From Phoronis australis (taxonomy: Eukaryota; Phoronida; Phoronidae), in NCBI GenBank assembly GCA_002633005.1, contig NMRA01000276.1, positions 160,172 through 224,171 on the forward strand: DNA of 64,000 nucleotides, given 5' to 3'. The notes under the pieces are model-generated. The model ran no database searches, had not been told where the DNA came from, and worked only from the letters and a program-made list of their open reading frames with translations. Shown in pieces: positions 1-10,750 of the stretch (its first letter is position 1; each line of letters opens with the position of its first letter). The translations under genes and the position numbers were made by a program.

Positions 1-345
1 TGCGTCTGTGTCCTTTTAGCTCGCCCGTCCACTCCCAACCCACACATTTTTGGCTGCAGAGCGGTAGTATTTGTCGCCGCGCTTAACAATAACACGAGAC
101 GCCATTGAAAATCCCACGGCGCTGTCCCAGATGCCCCGGCAATGTTGACAATTTACGTTCCTCCGAAACATAAAGAGCAACTTCCGCTTTTCGAGGTGAA
201 CGTCGTCTGCAACGCCGCGGTAAGAAAGGAATTTGCCGCGAAAATTTTATATCAAATCCGATTTTTTTACGCAGAAATATTATAAAAAAGCGGAAAGCAC
301 ATTTGAAAAAAGCGGAAATCCGCGTTTCCGCGGAAAATTCCAAGC
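1..345 (-). mobile_element. Partial copy of a hAT-like nonautonomous element (edge of window)
   Basis: Read on the minus strand this block starts CAGGGCTTGGAATTTTCCGC near 345 and is nearly identical to 27439-27780 on the plus strand. The CAGGG start resembles hAT transposon termini. The copy runs off the left edge of the window, so its other end is not seen. Open frames inside it are shared by both copies but match nothing I recognise. Confidence 0.6.
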
Positions 346-2203
346 CCTGGTTACTTGACCCTAAAAATTACACCGATTTTCATGTGTTGCTAATTATTGT
401 CACAAATATGTTAATTATGGGTATTTCACTACATTATCAAATTTGTGCAATCACATCAAGCCTAAACTTTCTAAAAAAAATACCATATGACCGGTAGCAT
501 ATCGTCTACCTCTTGGGGTAAAACGCCAATTCCTGGATATTATGGTGCCAAACGTCCCATCACAAAAAAGTGCTGAAAAGTTTAGTTACGTCAAAAGTTT
601 TCAATCAAAATTCAGATTACCTTTTAACTTGTTTTCTCGATACTGTTCATCATTAACTTGTTTTCTCAATACTGTTCATCAAAATTTTAGATACCAGGAA
701 TTATTTGGTAAGTCAGAAATCACGTGACAGACATACGGAAAATTTGTGCACCAGTCCATCAAACGCATGAAATTAAAATTTTCTAGCCAATAAAAATAAC
801 CTCAGGTCTTATTTTCACTTTCTACACTTGCAGAGCACAAAATTTAACTCACCCCTAAGAACCTAAAACAATTAAATATTACAAAAACAGGTATGAAATC
901 AAGTGAAGAAGTTACTACAGAGTAGAATTAAATTAGATGCATTGAACCGTAATTTTCAATTTCAAAAGTACTTGGTGAAAAGTTGGATATTATAGAGTAA
1001 TTTAATTATTCTAAGTAGAATTCAACATTTGTTAAAATTGGACAGTTGGACAGCATTATAAAATGTAAAATGTTAATTTAATGACCTTATTAGTTGTTTT
1101 TGTTGCTGCCCTATGTTTGTATTTTTGGCATAACAAGAACCTTGATCTAAGCTTCAAGAAGATTGAACCAATGTTTAGAAATGAAAGAGGGAGACTAGTG
1201 GATGAACAGATATGACTGGAAGAGGAAAAATATCTGCCGGAATATTCTCTGAAACTCGAAAAAAATCAACAACCAAGAAATGCATAATCATATCTGCAGA
1301 AAGCGTGATGACTTTATTTAACGCCTCTCTTTAAAATTCCAAAGAAGCCATGAATAAAAAAGTTATATGAAAACCTAATCAAGCTACTCACTAATAAGGA
1401 CCTGCATTTGATAATTTTATGAGCTCGACATATTTCTAAAACATAATCCTAAATTTATTGTAATTTAGTATCTGCCTTCACACTGCAAGACAGTACCGGT
1501 GTTTTGAATCAAACTATGATTGCCATTATTTAAGTGGAATGCTGTCAACTGAACTGTGCTGAACCAATTTTAACTTTGGTTTTGAATACTAGAATCAATT
1601 CTGTCACACCACAGGGTTTTGCAATAGAAAACTCCAAACATGGCTTCTTCTTCAATTCAATGAATCTAACTATAGAACAGTTGCACACTCACTATCTTTT
1701 TCATCAAAAGTGTAGAAATAATATCAAAATAATGTATCAATCAATTATTCATAAGAATGTAGGAATGTAGACTAGACAACGCTCAAGTATCAACCCATCA
1801 TTCATAAGAATGTAGACTAGACAACGCTCAAGTATCAACCCATCATTCATAAGAATGTAGACTAAAAAATGCTCAAGTTTTCCTAACAAGTCTCAACATT
1901 TTGAAACTACAACTCAAGCTTTTCAAACATGGCTCAAATGTCAGAATACATGAAGAAACCAAAAACATGAAGATACATTAAGGTACATGAAGGTACGTGA
2001 AGGTACATGAACGTACATGAAGGTACGTGAAGATGCATGAAGATACATGAACATACCAAAAACAATGCAATTGTTTGTCACAAAATAACACCAGAATCCA
2101 CATACAGTCACATACAGTCACATACACAGTGATTACAGGAAAGTTAAGAAGCTTTTAGCTGGTGGGACCTATTATTAAACTTGTTGAGTAACCAACTACC
2201 TAC
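346..2203. other. AT-rich intron or flank downstream of NEURL4 exon 2
   Basis: No exon is recognisable here on either strand. A second Neuralized domain, expected next in NEURL4, was not seen, so it probably lies left of the window. Only small simple repeats stand out: a 44-53 bp direct repeat (1747-1878), an 11-bp ATGAAGGTAC-type repeat (about 1966-2050) and a CACATACAGT repeat (about 2098-2130). Confidence 0.5.
1747..1878. repeat. Short direct repeat, 3 copies, about 44-53 bp
   Basis: The phrase ATTCATAAGAATGTAG recurs at 1747, 1800 and 1844, each time followed by similar ACTAGACAACGCTCAAGT-like sequence. The first unit is longer because of an extra internal GAATGTAG duplication. Confidence 0.8.
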
Positions 2204-2558
2204 CTTCCTCCCTGCATCCATCGGTACACAGTGTCACCTGAGCACACTTGCCGTACATATCCACAACACCATACACATTCGCCGGCACATTTGACGCTGC
2301 AATTCCTTGGTCTCGCCCATTCACAAAAAAGTGGAGTTCTCCTGATCCCTTGCGCATCACTCCCACCTTGTCACCCTCAGCCAACCCATCAAGGTCCTGC
2401 CCATACTCCTCTCGTATTGTATGTCCATCTTTCAATAAAGCTGTGCCTGACATTATCCATGTTCCTTCACGAAACCCTGTGGCGCTGGCTGGGAATGCCA
2501 GGCTGTTTGGCTCACATCTTGTCACACCAATCTCAATGGAACCACTCCATGAGTTAAC
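2204..2558 (-). CDS. NEURL4: NEURL4 coding exon 2: most of the first Neuralized (NHR) domain
   Basis: Minus-strand internal exon of 355 bp. It enters after a good acceptor (pyrimidine-rich TTTTTGCTCTTCTAG) in phase 0 and leaves at AAG|GTAGGT in phase 1. Its product begins [13 protein letters not shown] and contains the hallmark NHR elements [28 protein letters not shown] and [15 protein letters not shown] domains are protein-interaction beta-sandwiches; NEURL4 carries six in a row and works with the ubiquitin ligase HERC2 and the centriolar protein CP110. Sequence details match NHR1 of NEURL4 better than NEURL1 or later repeats, from memory of the family. Its 5' partner exon is 22982-23143, which ends FEVRIDRK, exactly where this exon must begin. 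The open frame past the donor reads only a few residues further, which supports the splice site. The remaining NHR domains are outside the window. Confidence 0.9.
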
Positions 2559-4202
2559 CTAGAAGAGCAAAAATTTGTCAGAGAATAGGGTACCCGCATC
2601 AACCAGCAGACATATTGGTTCAATTATTAAAAGGTAGAGGGGGGACAAAGAAAACAAGTTTACTTTATTGAGAGCAGCTGAAGATATGTCACGATTTTGA
2701 AGATATGTCACGATTTTGAAGATATTTACAATGAGCACAGAAACAAAATTCTATAAAATTCAGTAATCAAAAAATGACAGTATTTATTCATAGCACAGTT
2801 GATCAAATACTCAAAACATTTTTAGTGAAGTAATCTGCCCAGTGCTCAAAAAGTCCCCCTTTTCATCACCACTGGCAACAGCACATGTGGTAAAGATTCC
2901 AGCGTGTCACCAAATGGCAATGTAAAATCCAAATTTTCCCAACAACACTTCTGCTGCCATCAGATTAGTCTTATTTGAATAAATTTACAAAACAGAGGGA
3001 TAATAATAACACGTCATTCTGCGATGAGACACCCTTTTTAGAGCTCATTCGACTGTGATGCGCAGATATCCATCATTCAACACTCCATTTTAATTGTAAC
3101 TCAATTGTTAATTGTCACGTGGCAAATCTGTAGCGGTGCATGCATACACTGTCATGTACTGAAGAGGTTACACTTCCGTGGCATGAGTAGAAGTGCGAGC
3201 ACAATGAAAGACAGGAATCAGAGGTAATCAAACAAAATAATTTACAAATTCACAATTCACAAACTAAATATGCAAGTAGTAAAAATGGCAGGTCTACACT
3301 GGAGAAATGCATCATTTTTGTGACGCCACTTTGGAGACCACTTTCAAACCGTCTATCGCCTTTTAACTAAACCAAGTGGTGTGGACTTTTCGAGCGCAAC
3401 TGTTCCCTCTTATCAGAAGATTATGTGTGAACGCAGTATACTACATGTGAACATTTAAATGTGTAAACATTTATAAGTAATTATTTTATTAGTTTGTACA
3501 AATTGTGAAAACCATTGGACTCCCAAAGTACATAGTATTAGGTTTTTTAAAGTCCTTGTCTCACACGTTGTTAACCCTTATTACATGGTTAGAAGATGTT
3601 ATAAGGATCCAAGAAGTACCTACCCCATAACTGTAATACACGATCCGTACTCGAAAACAGTTTAAATGAACGCGCCACTCACGATTCGCACCCGAAGAAA
3701 CACCGCCATTTTGAACTTGCCGCGAACCCGGAAGTACAATTCATTCAGGAACCCAGGCTGAGAAAACGCAGTCAGTGCGACTGGAGCAGTGCCTGTACTG
3801 TTACCAGCCAGCAAACGGGGATAAAAAAATCGACAGCGTGCCTTAAGTTTGATAAACTCAAACTACGGACAATTTTATGGAATTTAATTTGCCGAAGAAA
3901 TGTGGCGAATAAATTTTGACAGAAATTATTTTGCTAGACTCGGGACCGCAGCCTATCGGACCTGGTGCGGATCGAGACCAGACACTGGCGAACGGTAAAT
4001 GCATGCGGTTGCAAGCTGTTTTGTCAAAGTAAAATGGTCAAATGATAAATGCTGCATATATTCAAGGGTAGTTTCAGACACTTGCATGAAATTACGGGCT
4101 GGTTAGTCCTGTGTCACACTGCCGCGGCAGACCTTAGTTAGCCTCAGTCACAAGCTACCAGTGAAGACTATAGTCAAAATACAGCTTGTTAGTAGGCCTA
4201 TA
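2559..4202. other. NEURL4 intron 1, part: no gene seen
   Basis: Low-complexity AT-rich DNA. A short direct duplication (GAAGATATGTCACGATTTT) occurs at about 2681-2718. No conserved open frame, RNA gene or recognisable transposon terminus was found. Confidence 0.4.
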
Positions 4203-4208
4203 CAGCTT

Positions 4209-4356
4209 CCCGTTCAGTAGCGCTAGGACCTCGCTAAGAAGCAAGACTTCGCGAGATTACGTGAGATATTGCCGTGTATTTTAAATGAGAACATGTGACT
4301 TTGACTAGGATTTTGCAAGGTCCTAGCGTAGGTCCTAGCCTCTACTGAACGCACGC
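4209..4356. mobile_element. 148-bp palindromic MITE with 6-bp target duplication
   Basis: Starts CCCGTTCAGTAGCGCTAGG and ends CTACTGAACGCACGC, with inverted termini around GTTCAGTAG and the GGTCCTAGC motif. It is flanked by CAGCTT on both sides (4203-4208 and 4357-4362). A second copy with its own flanking duplication lies at 61493-61617, which confirms both ends. No coding capacity. Confidence 0.8.
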
Positions 4357-4362
4357 CAGCTT

Positions 4363-6345
4363 TGCGCCTAACTGGTTGCTGGCCACAAACACAAAAAACA
4401 CGAAAATTGAACAAAGTTTCTTTTTTGTAGCAACGTTTGTCAAAATGTATCAACGTTAAATCTTCACAAATTACAAAGTAGCCGATTGAACATGCCTTTC
4501 AGTTCAGCAAAAGTTGACATTGTAGGTGCCGCCAGAAATGAGACGAAGTCCAACGGGAATTGTGAGCACATTTATCACTTAATGAGTAACAACTGCGAGG
4601 CTGAAATTTGGTGAACACTGCTAAATCGTGCAGAATAGTAAGTAAAGATATGTCTAACTAAATTTCACCGTAATTTGTTGGCGAAAACAATTTACACAAA
4701 GTTTTAAACTCGTAACTCATCCCGCTGTCCTCCAATATGGCCGACGCGATCCAAACAAAGTGACCCAAATTTCGCCACAAAACTTGCAATAACTTTACAG
4801 TGCTTGCCCCGATTTTGATACTTTTTCGATTTTTACTGAGTAGAATGTACTACCTTTCCGATGATAGCAAAGTACTTTTTCAAAACGAGGAAAAAAATAA
4901 AACCGAAAAAAAATGGTTTCGACCCATATTGGTTCCTAGGTTCGACCGGCCTACGTAAGGAACTAAACACCAATGCTATTTTAACATACTAAGTACGCGT
5001 AACATTCCAAAAAAATCAACGACCACTAACTACAAACTATAAATACACTACATATGCAAACGAATCACGATATATTACTAATAAAACAAAATAATGAAGA
5101 CTTTTCGAGCAAGCCATAGCACATTCAGTTACAAGGAAAAAATGGCGGCGTTCAGGACAAGTTCCTGAACTGATGAGCCGGAAATGTGGGTACGGAAATA
5201 ACCGATGACAACCGGTAATCATACGCTCAGAGAGAAGGGTCAAATACTGTTAAAAAATCGTTTTTGGCAAGAAAGGCGAAAAGAATATAAAGAAAGGGTG
5301 TCGAAAATAAGAATTTATGTAGTAAGTATTTTTGGATACTAGAACCACATGGGCAGTTTGCAACAAGGACTTTAAATGGTATGCACTATTTGAAGAATAC
5401 TTGAGGTTTACAAAAATTGGAACACAAATCCGCGACAATGGGACGGTCAAGCACATTCTGCTACCCGACAGGTGGCGCAACGCTTATCGGTGTGGATTGT
5501 TTACATTTCCCGGATGTAGCTTAGTTGTCAGTGAGAAAAGTGAGTTTGTTTTGTTGTAAAGTCTTACTCCAGTTTAACTTGTCGCGAATTGAGAGCAAAA
5601 TTGGAGAAAAGAAAGGCACAGACGTCGTGATGCAAAATAGAGGTGATAGAAATGCAAAATAGAGGTGATAGAAAGGTAATTATGGACAGATTTCGTGTAA
5701 ATTCTAAGGTTTTCACATACCCATGTTCGCCTATCACTGACATGGCCCAAGTGGCTTTGTCTACGCCCGGCGATTTCGTGGCGACTTTTCCTTAAGTTAA
5801 CAGGTCTGACATGCATTTAATGTACTGTTCTTATGAACTACAGGTCGTTGGCTTCTCATTTATTCTTCCAGTAATCTTTTGAATTTCTATTAATGCACGT
5901 TCTCAAGACTTTCTCAAACGAACGAGTTCTAGTCGGTTACCCAGGTAACACTGTGACTGTCTACAAGACATTGCTTATTATACAACAAGGCCCAGGTGTC
6001 TGGCTAGATTATTGTATTATTTAGGACAATTGTATATGAAGAATAGAGAATTGATCATTCTAAGCAAAGTTGTTTAACATTCACTATTCCTGATTTTAGG
6101 TTACAAGTGTATCAATGACAACTCTGCGAATGTGCCGAGTGTTCAGCCTGAGCTAGCGATTGTTGACAACTGGCCCAGTGCAGAAATGTGACCTGGTCTT
6201 TGACCCGAAGTACTCATATTTGGCAGCCTCACCAGATCGGTTGATCGGAAAAGACATATAGGCAAGGATAAATGCCCCTATACCGGTAGAGACACAGTAA
6301 GAAAATAGTGCCAGAAAACTCTTTCTGTTCCTCACCAAAGACAGA
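4363..6345. other. NEURL4 intron 1, part: no gene seen
   Basis: No exon or transposon terminus recognised. A 22-bp direct duplication (AATAGAGGTGATAGAAA-type) sits at about 5635-5675. Several AATGGC/ATGGCGGC strings (near 4738 and 5141) resemble promoter motifs but no reading frame of note follows them. Confidence 0.35.
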
Positions 6346-6805
6346 CAGTGAAAACATGTCACAAGTACTATCCCCTAGAATTAGTCAATAAGGTACTGAA
6401 AGCAAGACTTCAACGTAACCCTGATGACATTCATCCTGTAGATAAAACTACCAACAAGTACTTTAAAGAACCGTATGTTGGGTTTTACGCCAAGATTGCT
6501 CAACGAAAACTCAACAAATTGGTGAATGATTACTGTGTAAACCTAGAGTTGTATTAACATTCAAGTCTCTGAAACTGTCGAATTTATTTAACCCTAAGGA
6601 CAAAATTCCTATGGGTCTACGGTCCAGGGTAGTGTACAAATTTATCTGTGCTGGATGTGGCTCCAGTTATATAGGCGAAACTGTTCGCGATTTGAAAACC
6701 AGGACCAAGGAACATCTAAATTCTGACAGAGGTTCACATGTAAATATTCACCTACAGAGCTCCAATCATTGTTATCAGCAGTGCTCTTTCAATGACTTTG
6801 CAATA
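6346..6805 (+). pseudogene. PLE RT C-terminus and 5' half of GIY-YIG domain (frameshifted)
   Basis: The first frame (from about 6348) reads through EPYVGFYAKIAQRKLNKLV, which fits the RT-to-linker region of PLEs. A frameshift near 6545-6556 moves to a second frame that runs SLKLSNLFNPKDKIPMGLRS and then VVYKFICAGCGSSYIGET, followed by KTRTKEHL. These are the PLE linker (KDKIP), a CxxC-type cysteine pair, the YIG motif and the catalytic-arginine region. The frame stops shortly after the TA insertion point; the domain resumes at 8490. Not functional as it stands. Confidence 0.8.
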
Positions 6806-8487
6806 CTGTAAACGTTCGGGTTAACACCCATGCTCAGTTAACCGCCCACCCCCTACTTTAGGTGGATTTTCGATTTAACCGCCCACCTCTCGGTTAAGCG
6901 CCCATCCCCGACTTTTAAAGAATGAAGATTTAGCGCCCAGTGCTAAGGAAACGCGCGATTCCCCGACTTTTAGAAAAAGATCGATGATCACAATGAGCGC
7001 AACGACGCCGGGCCTCCGAGACGGTGGTTTAGCAATGTGAATTGCAATTATACAAGTAACGAGTTATTGTCTTGGGTCAAGGACTCACTTCAAAATATAA
7101 TACTTGAACGTTTTTGTCACTTTATTTTCTTCCCATGTTTGCAAAGTTTAAGAACGCCGCCGGCGTCAAAACCCCCGCTTTCAGCGACTTTGTCTGCCGC
7201 CTACACTCGCCTACAGTGTCTTGATAAAACAGATATTCGAAAAAATCAGGCCAGAGAAATGAGACAATGGTTAAAAGTATATAGTCATGCCCGTTTCTGT
7301 TACTTAGGACTGTCGCTATTCTCTTTTGATGTGTGACTTTGTAGTGGTGCACGCGCGCAAGTTCCCACACTTTGGAGTGCATGTTACCTTGACACCAACA
7401 TGTGATTGACAGGTGACTCGCCCGTAGGCCCTACGCGCATGCTGAATCCAGCCACTATCTTTGGCCTTAAAAAACGAGATGCATATTGAAAGAGGCCGTT
7501 ATATTACTTGACGGCATTTCCAAGTCACGATTGTCAGCCGACTGAGACATTGCGCGTAACAGCGGGACCGAACAGTGCAGCAGTGCGATATTACAAGTGA
7601 TATAAATAGGATAATCTGGACATCTTGCATGAACAATAAATGTTTTTCCACCACGAAGTTTGGTAAGGTGATCGTTTATCGCTGTTTTGTAGCGTTTTAT
7701 CACATATTTATGCCGTGGCTCGAAATTTTATTCTTGATCGACGAGTGGCACACGGCCGCTTATCCCGGATTCTTGTCTTAGGCCTAGTTCTTTGCCGAGC
7801 ATGTTTGGCGCAACGGCAAGTGAGCAATGCCAGGCAGTCGAGGTAAAACAGCAAGCCACAGAACCATACGCTGAAAATGTCATTGAGTCACGGAGTGTTG
7901 ACTATAAACATCCCAAACACAAAAAACATCTGAATTAAGGTTTTCAAACTTTTATTACAACCACTTTTAAAACTGCTCTCTGACTATGAACTTGGCAGCT
8001 AGTACAAGACTGTAACCATAAATCTGATGTCTGCTGTGACCTCTGCAACACGTGAAGCTTGCACGCGCGCACTTTAGTAAGATGAAATAGTTGCAATCCA
8101 AGTAGAGGCTGCGTGGTCACTGGTCGTCTGCGCTCTACACTAAATAACAAGACCGCAGGACGGCACGGGGCTATTACTCAGCAATTATGTAAATTTAATA
8201 GTGAATAACTAATCTGAGGGCATGATAACCTTTGTTAGGATCATCCACTGTTATGACATTTTTCCCGTCACGTGACGACGTGATGATAACGCTCTTTGAA
8301 AAGTGCTACGCCTTCCGAGTAGGCCTACGACTACGTGTGTGGTGTGGGTACTTAGATCACGAGGTAAGATTAACCGCCCAGGGCGCTTGCCTGTCGTAAT
8401 AAGTTCCCATGTTCGGTTAACCACCCACCCTGGATTTTTTGGGTTTGCCAATTTAACCGCCCAGGGCGTTAACCCGAACGTTTACGG
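6806..8487. mobile_element. 1.68-kb DNA transposon with TA target duplication, inserted in the PLE
   Basis: The ends are inverted repeats: left CTGTAAACGTTCGGGTTAAC, right (reverse complement) CCGTAAACGTTCGGGTTAAC. Each end is flanked by TA (6804-6805 and 8488-8489). Subterminal regions carry repeated GGTTAACCGCCCACC-type motifs in opposite orientation. No transposase is recognisable, so this looks nonautonomous. TA duplication is typical of Tc1/mariner-like and some related groups; I cannot assign the superfamily. Removing the element with one TA leaves the host PLE frame intact, which fixes the boundaries. Confidence 0.8.
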
Positions 8488-8489
8488 TA

Positions 8490-8588
8490 ATAGACCAGGC
8501 AGTAACAACAAAGGAGTTTAAAATTCCTGAGGCTCTACACATCAGTTGGTGCAAGCCCAATCTCAATAGACAACTGCAAGGTACCTAA
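8490..8588 (+). pseudogene. PLE GIY-YIG domain, 3' part after the nested insertion
   Basis: In the frame continuous with 6557-6805 this piece contains FKIPEALHISWCKPNLNRQ. That is the conserved C-terminal end of PLE GIY-YIG domains, including the metal-binding glutamate in the EAL motif and the KPxLN motif. The stop at 8586-8588 is supplied by the left arm of the fold-back element, so the native end of the protein is probably lost. Confidence 0.75.
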
Positions 8589-9068
8589 ACTACATGCTTA
8601 CGGATTCATAAGCACGGCCCAAGGATGCATGAACACGACTCACGGACCTGCAAACACCCTCAACTGACTCACAAACACGGGAACGGACTCATGAAACATG
8701 ATCCACGCACCCAAATACACGGGACACAGACTCATATTCCGGAGGAAAGACGGTTAACGGACCGCCAAACACGGTTTACGGACCGCCAAACACGGTTTAC
8801 GGACCGCCAAACACGGTTTACGGACAAAATGGAGATATCAGCTGACCCAGGAAGCCGATGAGTCCGTGACATGTGTTTGGCGGTCCGTTAACAGTGTTTC
8901 CTCGTGAATATGAGTCTGTGTCCCGTGTATTTGGGTGCGTGGATCGTGTTTTGTGAGTCCGTTCCCATGTTTGTGAGTCAGTGGACAGTGTTTGCAGGTC
9001 CGTGAGTCGTGTTCATGCGTCCGTGCCTGTGTTTATGAGTCCGTTGACCGTGTAGTTTAGGTACCTTG
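8577..9068. repeat. 492-bp fold-back element: long inverted repeat with internal 21-bp tandem units
   Basis: Left arm 8577-8790 and right arm 8862-9068 are inverted copies, beginning CAAGGTACCTAAACTAC on both strands. The arms are themselves built of degenerate CGGACTCACAAACACGG-like units. The centre holds four near-perfect 21-bp units ACGGACCGCCAAACACGGTT (8757-8825). No coding capacity. Such hairpins are typical of fold-back transposons. Confidence 0.85.
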
Positions 9069-9188
9069 AACTGGCACACCACAGGTTGTCATTGTTGGTC
9101 TAGTTCATTGTCACTCCCTGTAACTGACTGTATCTGTGCTTCATTACTTGTTGCTGGGCCTAGCTAGGTGGCCAGTGTTTTCTCTCTT

Positions 9189-9227
9189 CTGATGATGGTG
9201 CTTTAATAAATGACACCGAAACATGTC
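9189..9227 (+). ncRNA. Hammerhead-ribozyme-like core in the PLE tail (degenerate)
   Basis: The order CTGATGA (9189-9195), a 4-bp stem GGTG/CACC (9197-9200 with 9214-9217) closing a 13-nt loop, GAAA (9218-9221) and a mini stem III ACATGT followed by C (9221-9227) matches the hammerhead core. PLEs are known to carry small hammerhead ribozymes in their terminal repeats. Against activity: position 10.1 is an unpaired T and the flanks give only two stem I base pairs. Read it as a decayed copy. Confidence 0.4.
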
Positions 9228-9235
9228 AACTCAAC

Positions 9236-10114
9236 TTAAAACCATTGTTGTTTTCTTTAATATTCCTCAAACTGCTAATAAAAACTTACAAATAATTTAT
9301 TTACAAAAACTAAACTGTGCAATACGAAAAACTCGCTAACTTCTGGCCGAACCAACAGCTGAACGTTTTTTGAATGTGGGGACAAAATTAGGCTTCAGTC
9401 ATCTTCATGTGCTAAAAAAATTAAGTACACCTGTTCATCATTTGGTCAAAATACATAAAATGTAACATGTTCAACAAGGTTTTAACATTGAGCTTGTGGT
9501 AAGGACAGGAAGTGCTCAGTTGCCATAGAGAATGAGAGGCCATAGTCTCCACATTCTTCAATACTTTTTTATGCAAATGTTTAGATTCTTAGAATAATTA
9601 TGAAAAGAAAAGGAATTAAACAATTGACATTGTCGTAATAATTCTCAACTGCAAAATTGGCACATTAAAATCACCAGTAATTTTTTAAACTTGGATAAAA
9701 TAATATTAGCTTCTGACTGTGGAACTGGCACTTCACTAAGTTTTTCTGGTCTACAGTCTATACAATCCACAGTGACTGTGGCACAGTGGTACTACCGATA
9801 TACTGCAGCATCAAAATTGTTGATAGTTGGCTCAACTCCCAAAGTAAATGAAATATAATATAGAAAACAATAACATAAAACACTAGCGTTGGCGTTTTTG
9901 AAGTTACTACAATCCGCTCAAAATCTGACAAATAGCCTCTGACGTAGAATCGACACACAGATGATCTGACCTCGGTTAAAAAGGGTCATCACTGGCAGTC
10001 TTCCATGCCTTGGAGATAACAGGAAGTGTTCAAAAAAATTTGTTCGAGACCGCAACGGGTAAGGTTGTATCATAATCGAAACATCAACTACAGTTGTGTT
10101 TTTCGCCACAGTTA
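9236..10114. other. NEURL4 intron 1, part: no gene seen
   Basis: AT-rich sequence without a recognisable reading frame, RNA gene or transposon end. Confidence 0.35.
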
Positions 10115-10326
10115 TTAGTTGCTCAACAAATTTCCCCGCTGGCTGGTAATCCTCACCGCTTCTAAAGTGTTCATAACACACAAGTCACAACACGGTTCGG
10201 TCATGGTTCCCAAAGTCGATTCAACTTGCTTGACAGCGACAAACCACTTCTTCCCGAGGTCTCTATTCTTAGGAATGTCGTGCCCCCTATCTCGTTGTTG
10301 CAGAAAGGTACACATCTTTCAGGCAT
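10115..10326 (-). pseudogene. THAP-domain exon remnant
   Basis: From an ATG at 10326 the minus strand reads MPERCVPFCNNEI, which fits the C-x(2-4)-C start of a THAP zinc-coordinating DNA-binding domain. After a shift of one base the adjacent frame reads HDIPKNRDLGKKWFVAVKQ, the FPK...KKW centre of THAP domains, then TEPCCDLC. The shift falls in a run of five Gs near 10275; six Gs would join the frames. A GCG|GTGAGG string follows that could be a splice donor. THAP domains occur both in host regulators and in P/Kolobok-type transposases; nothing here says which. Confidence 0.45.
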
Positions 10327-10750
10327 TCTTATTTACGCTGATATATTACAAAACACCACGATGATATATCTCTTTAGCTCTGACTGTAAACAGTGTAAAA
10401 TGGTGGTCTCGTTAAATCTCGCGACAAAACCAAACTGATAAATATTGCCGCTAGAGGGACCTGACCGTCCTATAATACACCATACAGTATAGTCATGGTT
10501 AATTTGTATAAAGACTGATGCCGATCTGAGTTTAATTTGGAAAAATAGTAGTTGTTTAATGTGACCATCGAAGAGTTCTCCATGTTTCCATCAGCTTCAG
10601 TGCTAAGAATTTATACTGTGCATAATCGCATCGTAGAAAGCTTTCCCAGCACACGCTGATTTTCCAGTGATAAAGCTATGCACCAACAGTAGCCTATATC
10701 TGTACAATACTGTCGACTGCACAGGAGTAAAAAGTGGACAGTGACAAACC
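10327..10750. other. Intronic sequence between THAP remnant and hAT-like repeat
   Basis: No feature recognised apart from the possible upstream region of the THAP remnant. Confidence 0.3.

Larger units (their letters stand above)
6346..9235 (+). mobile_element. Penelope-like retroelement, 5'-truncated, with two nested insertions
   Basis: The block holds the end of a Penelope-like (PLE) reverse transcriptase ORF, its C-terminal GIY-YIG endonuclease and a 3' tail with a hammerhead-ribozyme-like core. PLEs are non-LTR-type retroelements whose enzyme couples RT to GIY-YIG. The copy starts abruptly near 6346, so most of the RT is missing. A TA-flanked DNA transposon (6806-8487) splits the endonuclease domain, and a fold-back element (8577-9068) sits just after it. 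The element lies inside NEURL4 intron 1, opposite in strand to the gene. Confidence 0.75.

Noticed and set aside
2231-2562. Plus-strand frames of 104-108 residues
   Set aside because: They are shadows of the NEURL4 exon on the opposite strand.
5168-5186. CTGATGAGCCGGAAATG as a hammerhead
   Set aside because: There is no room for stem II between CTGATGA and GAAA.
8855-8880. GATGAGTCCGTGA string resembling a hammerhead core
   Set aside because: It lacks the CTGATGA form and the GAAA box; it belongs to the fold-back arm.
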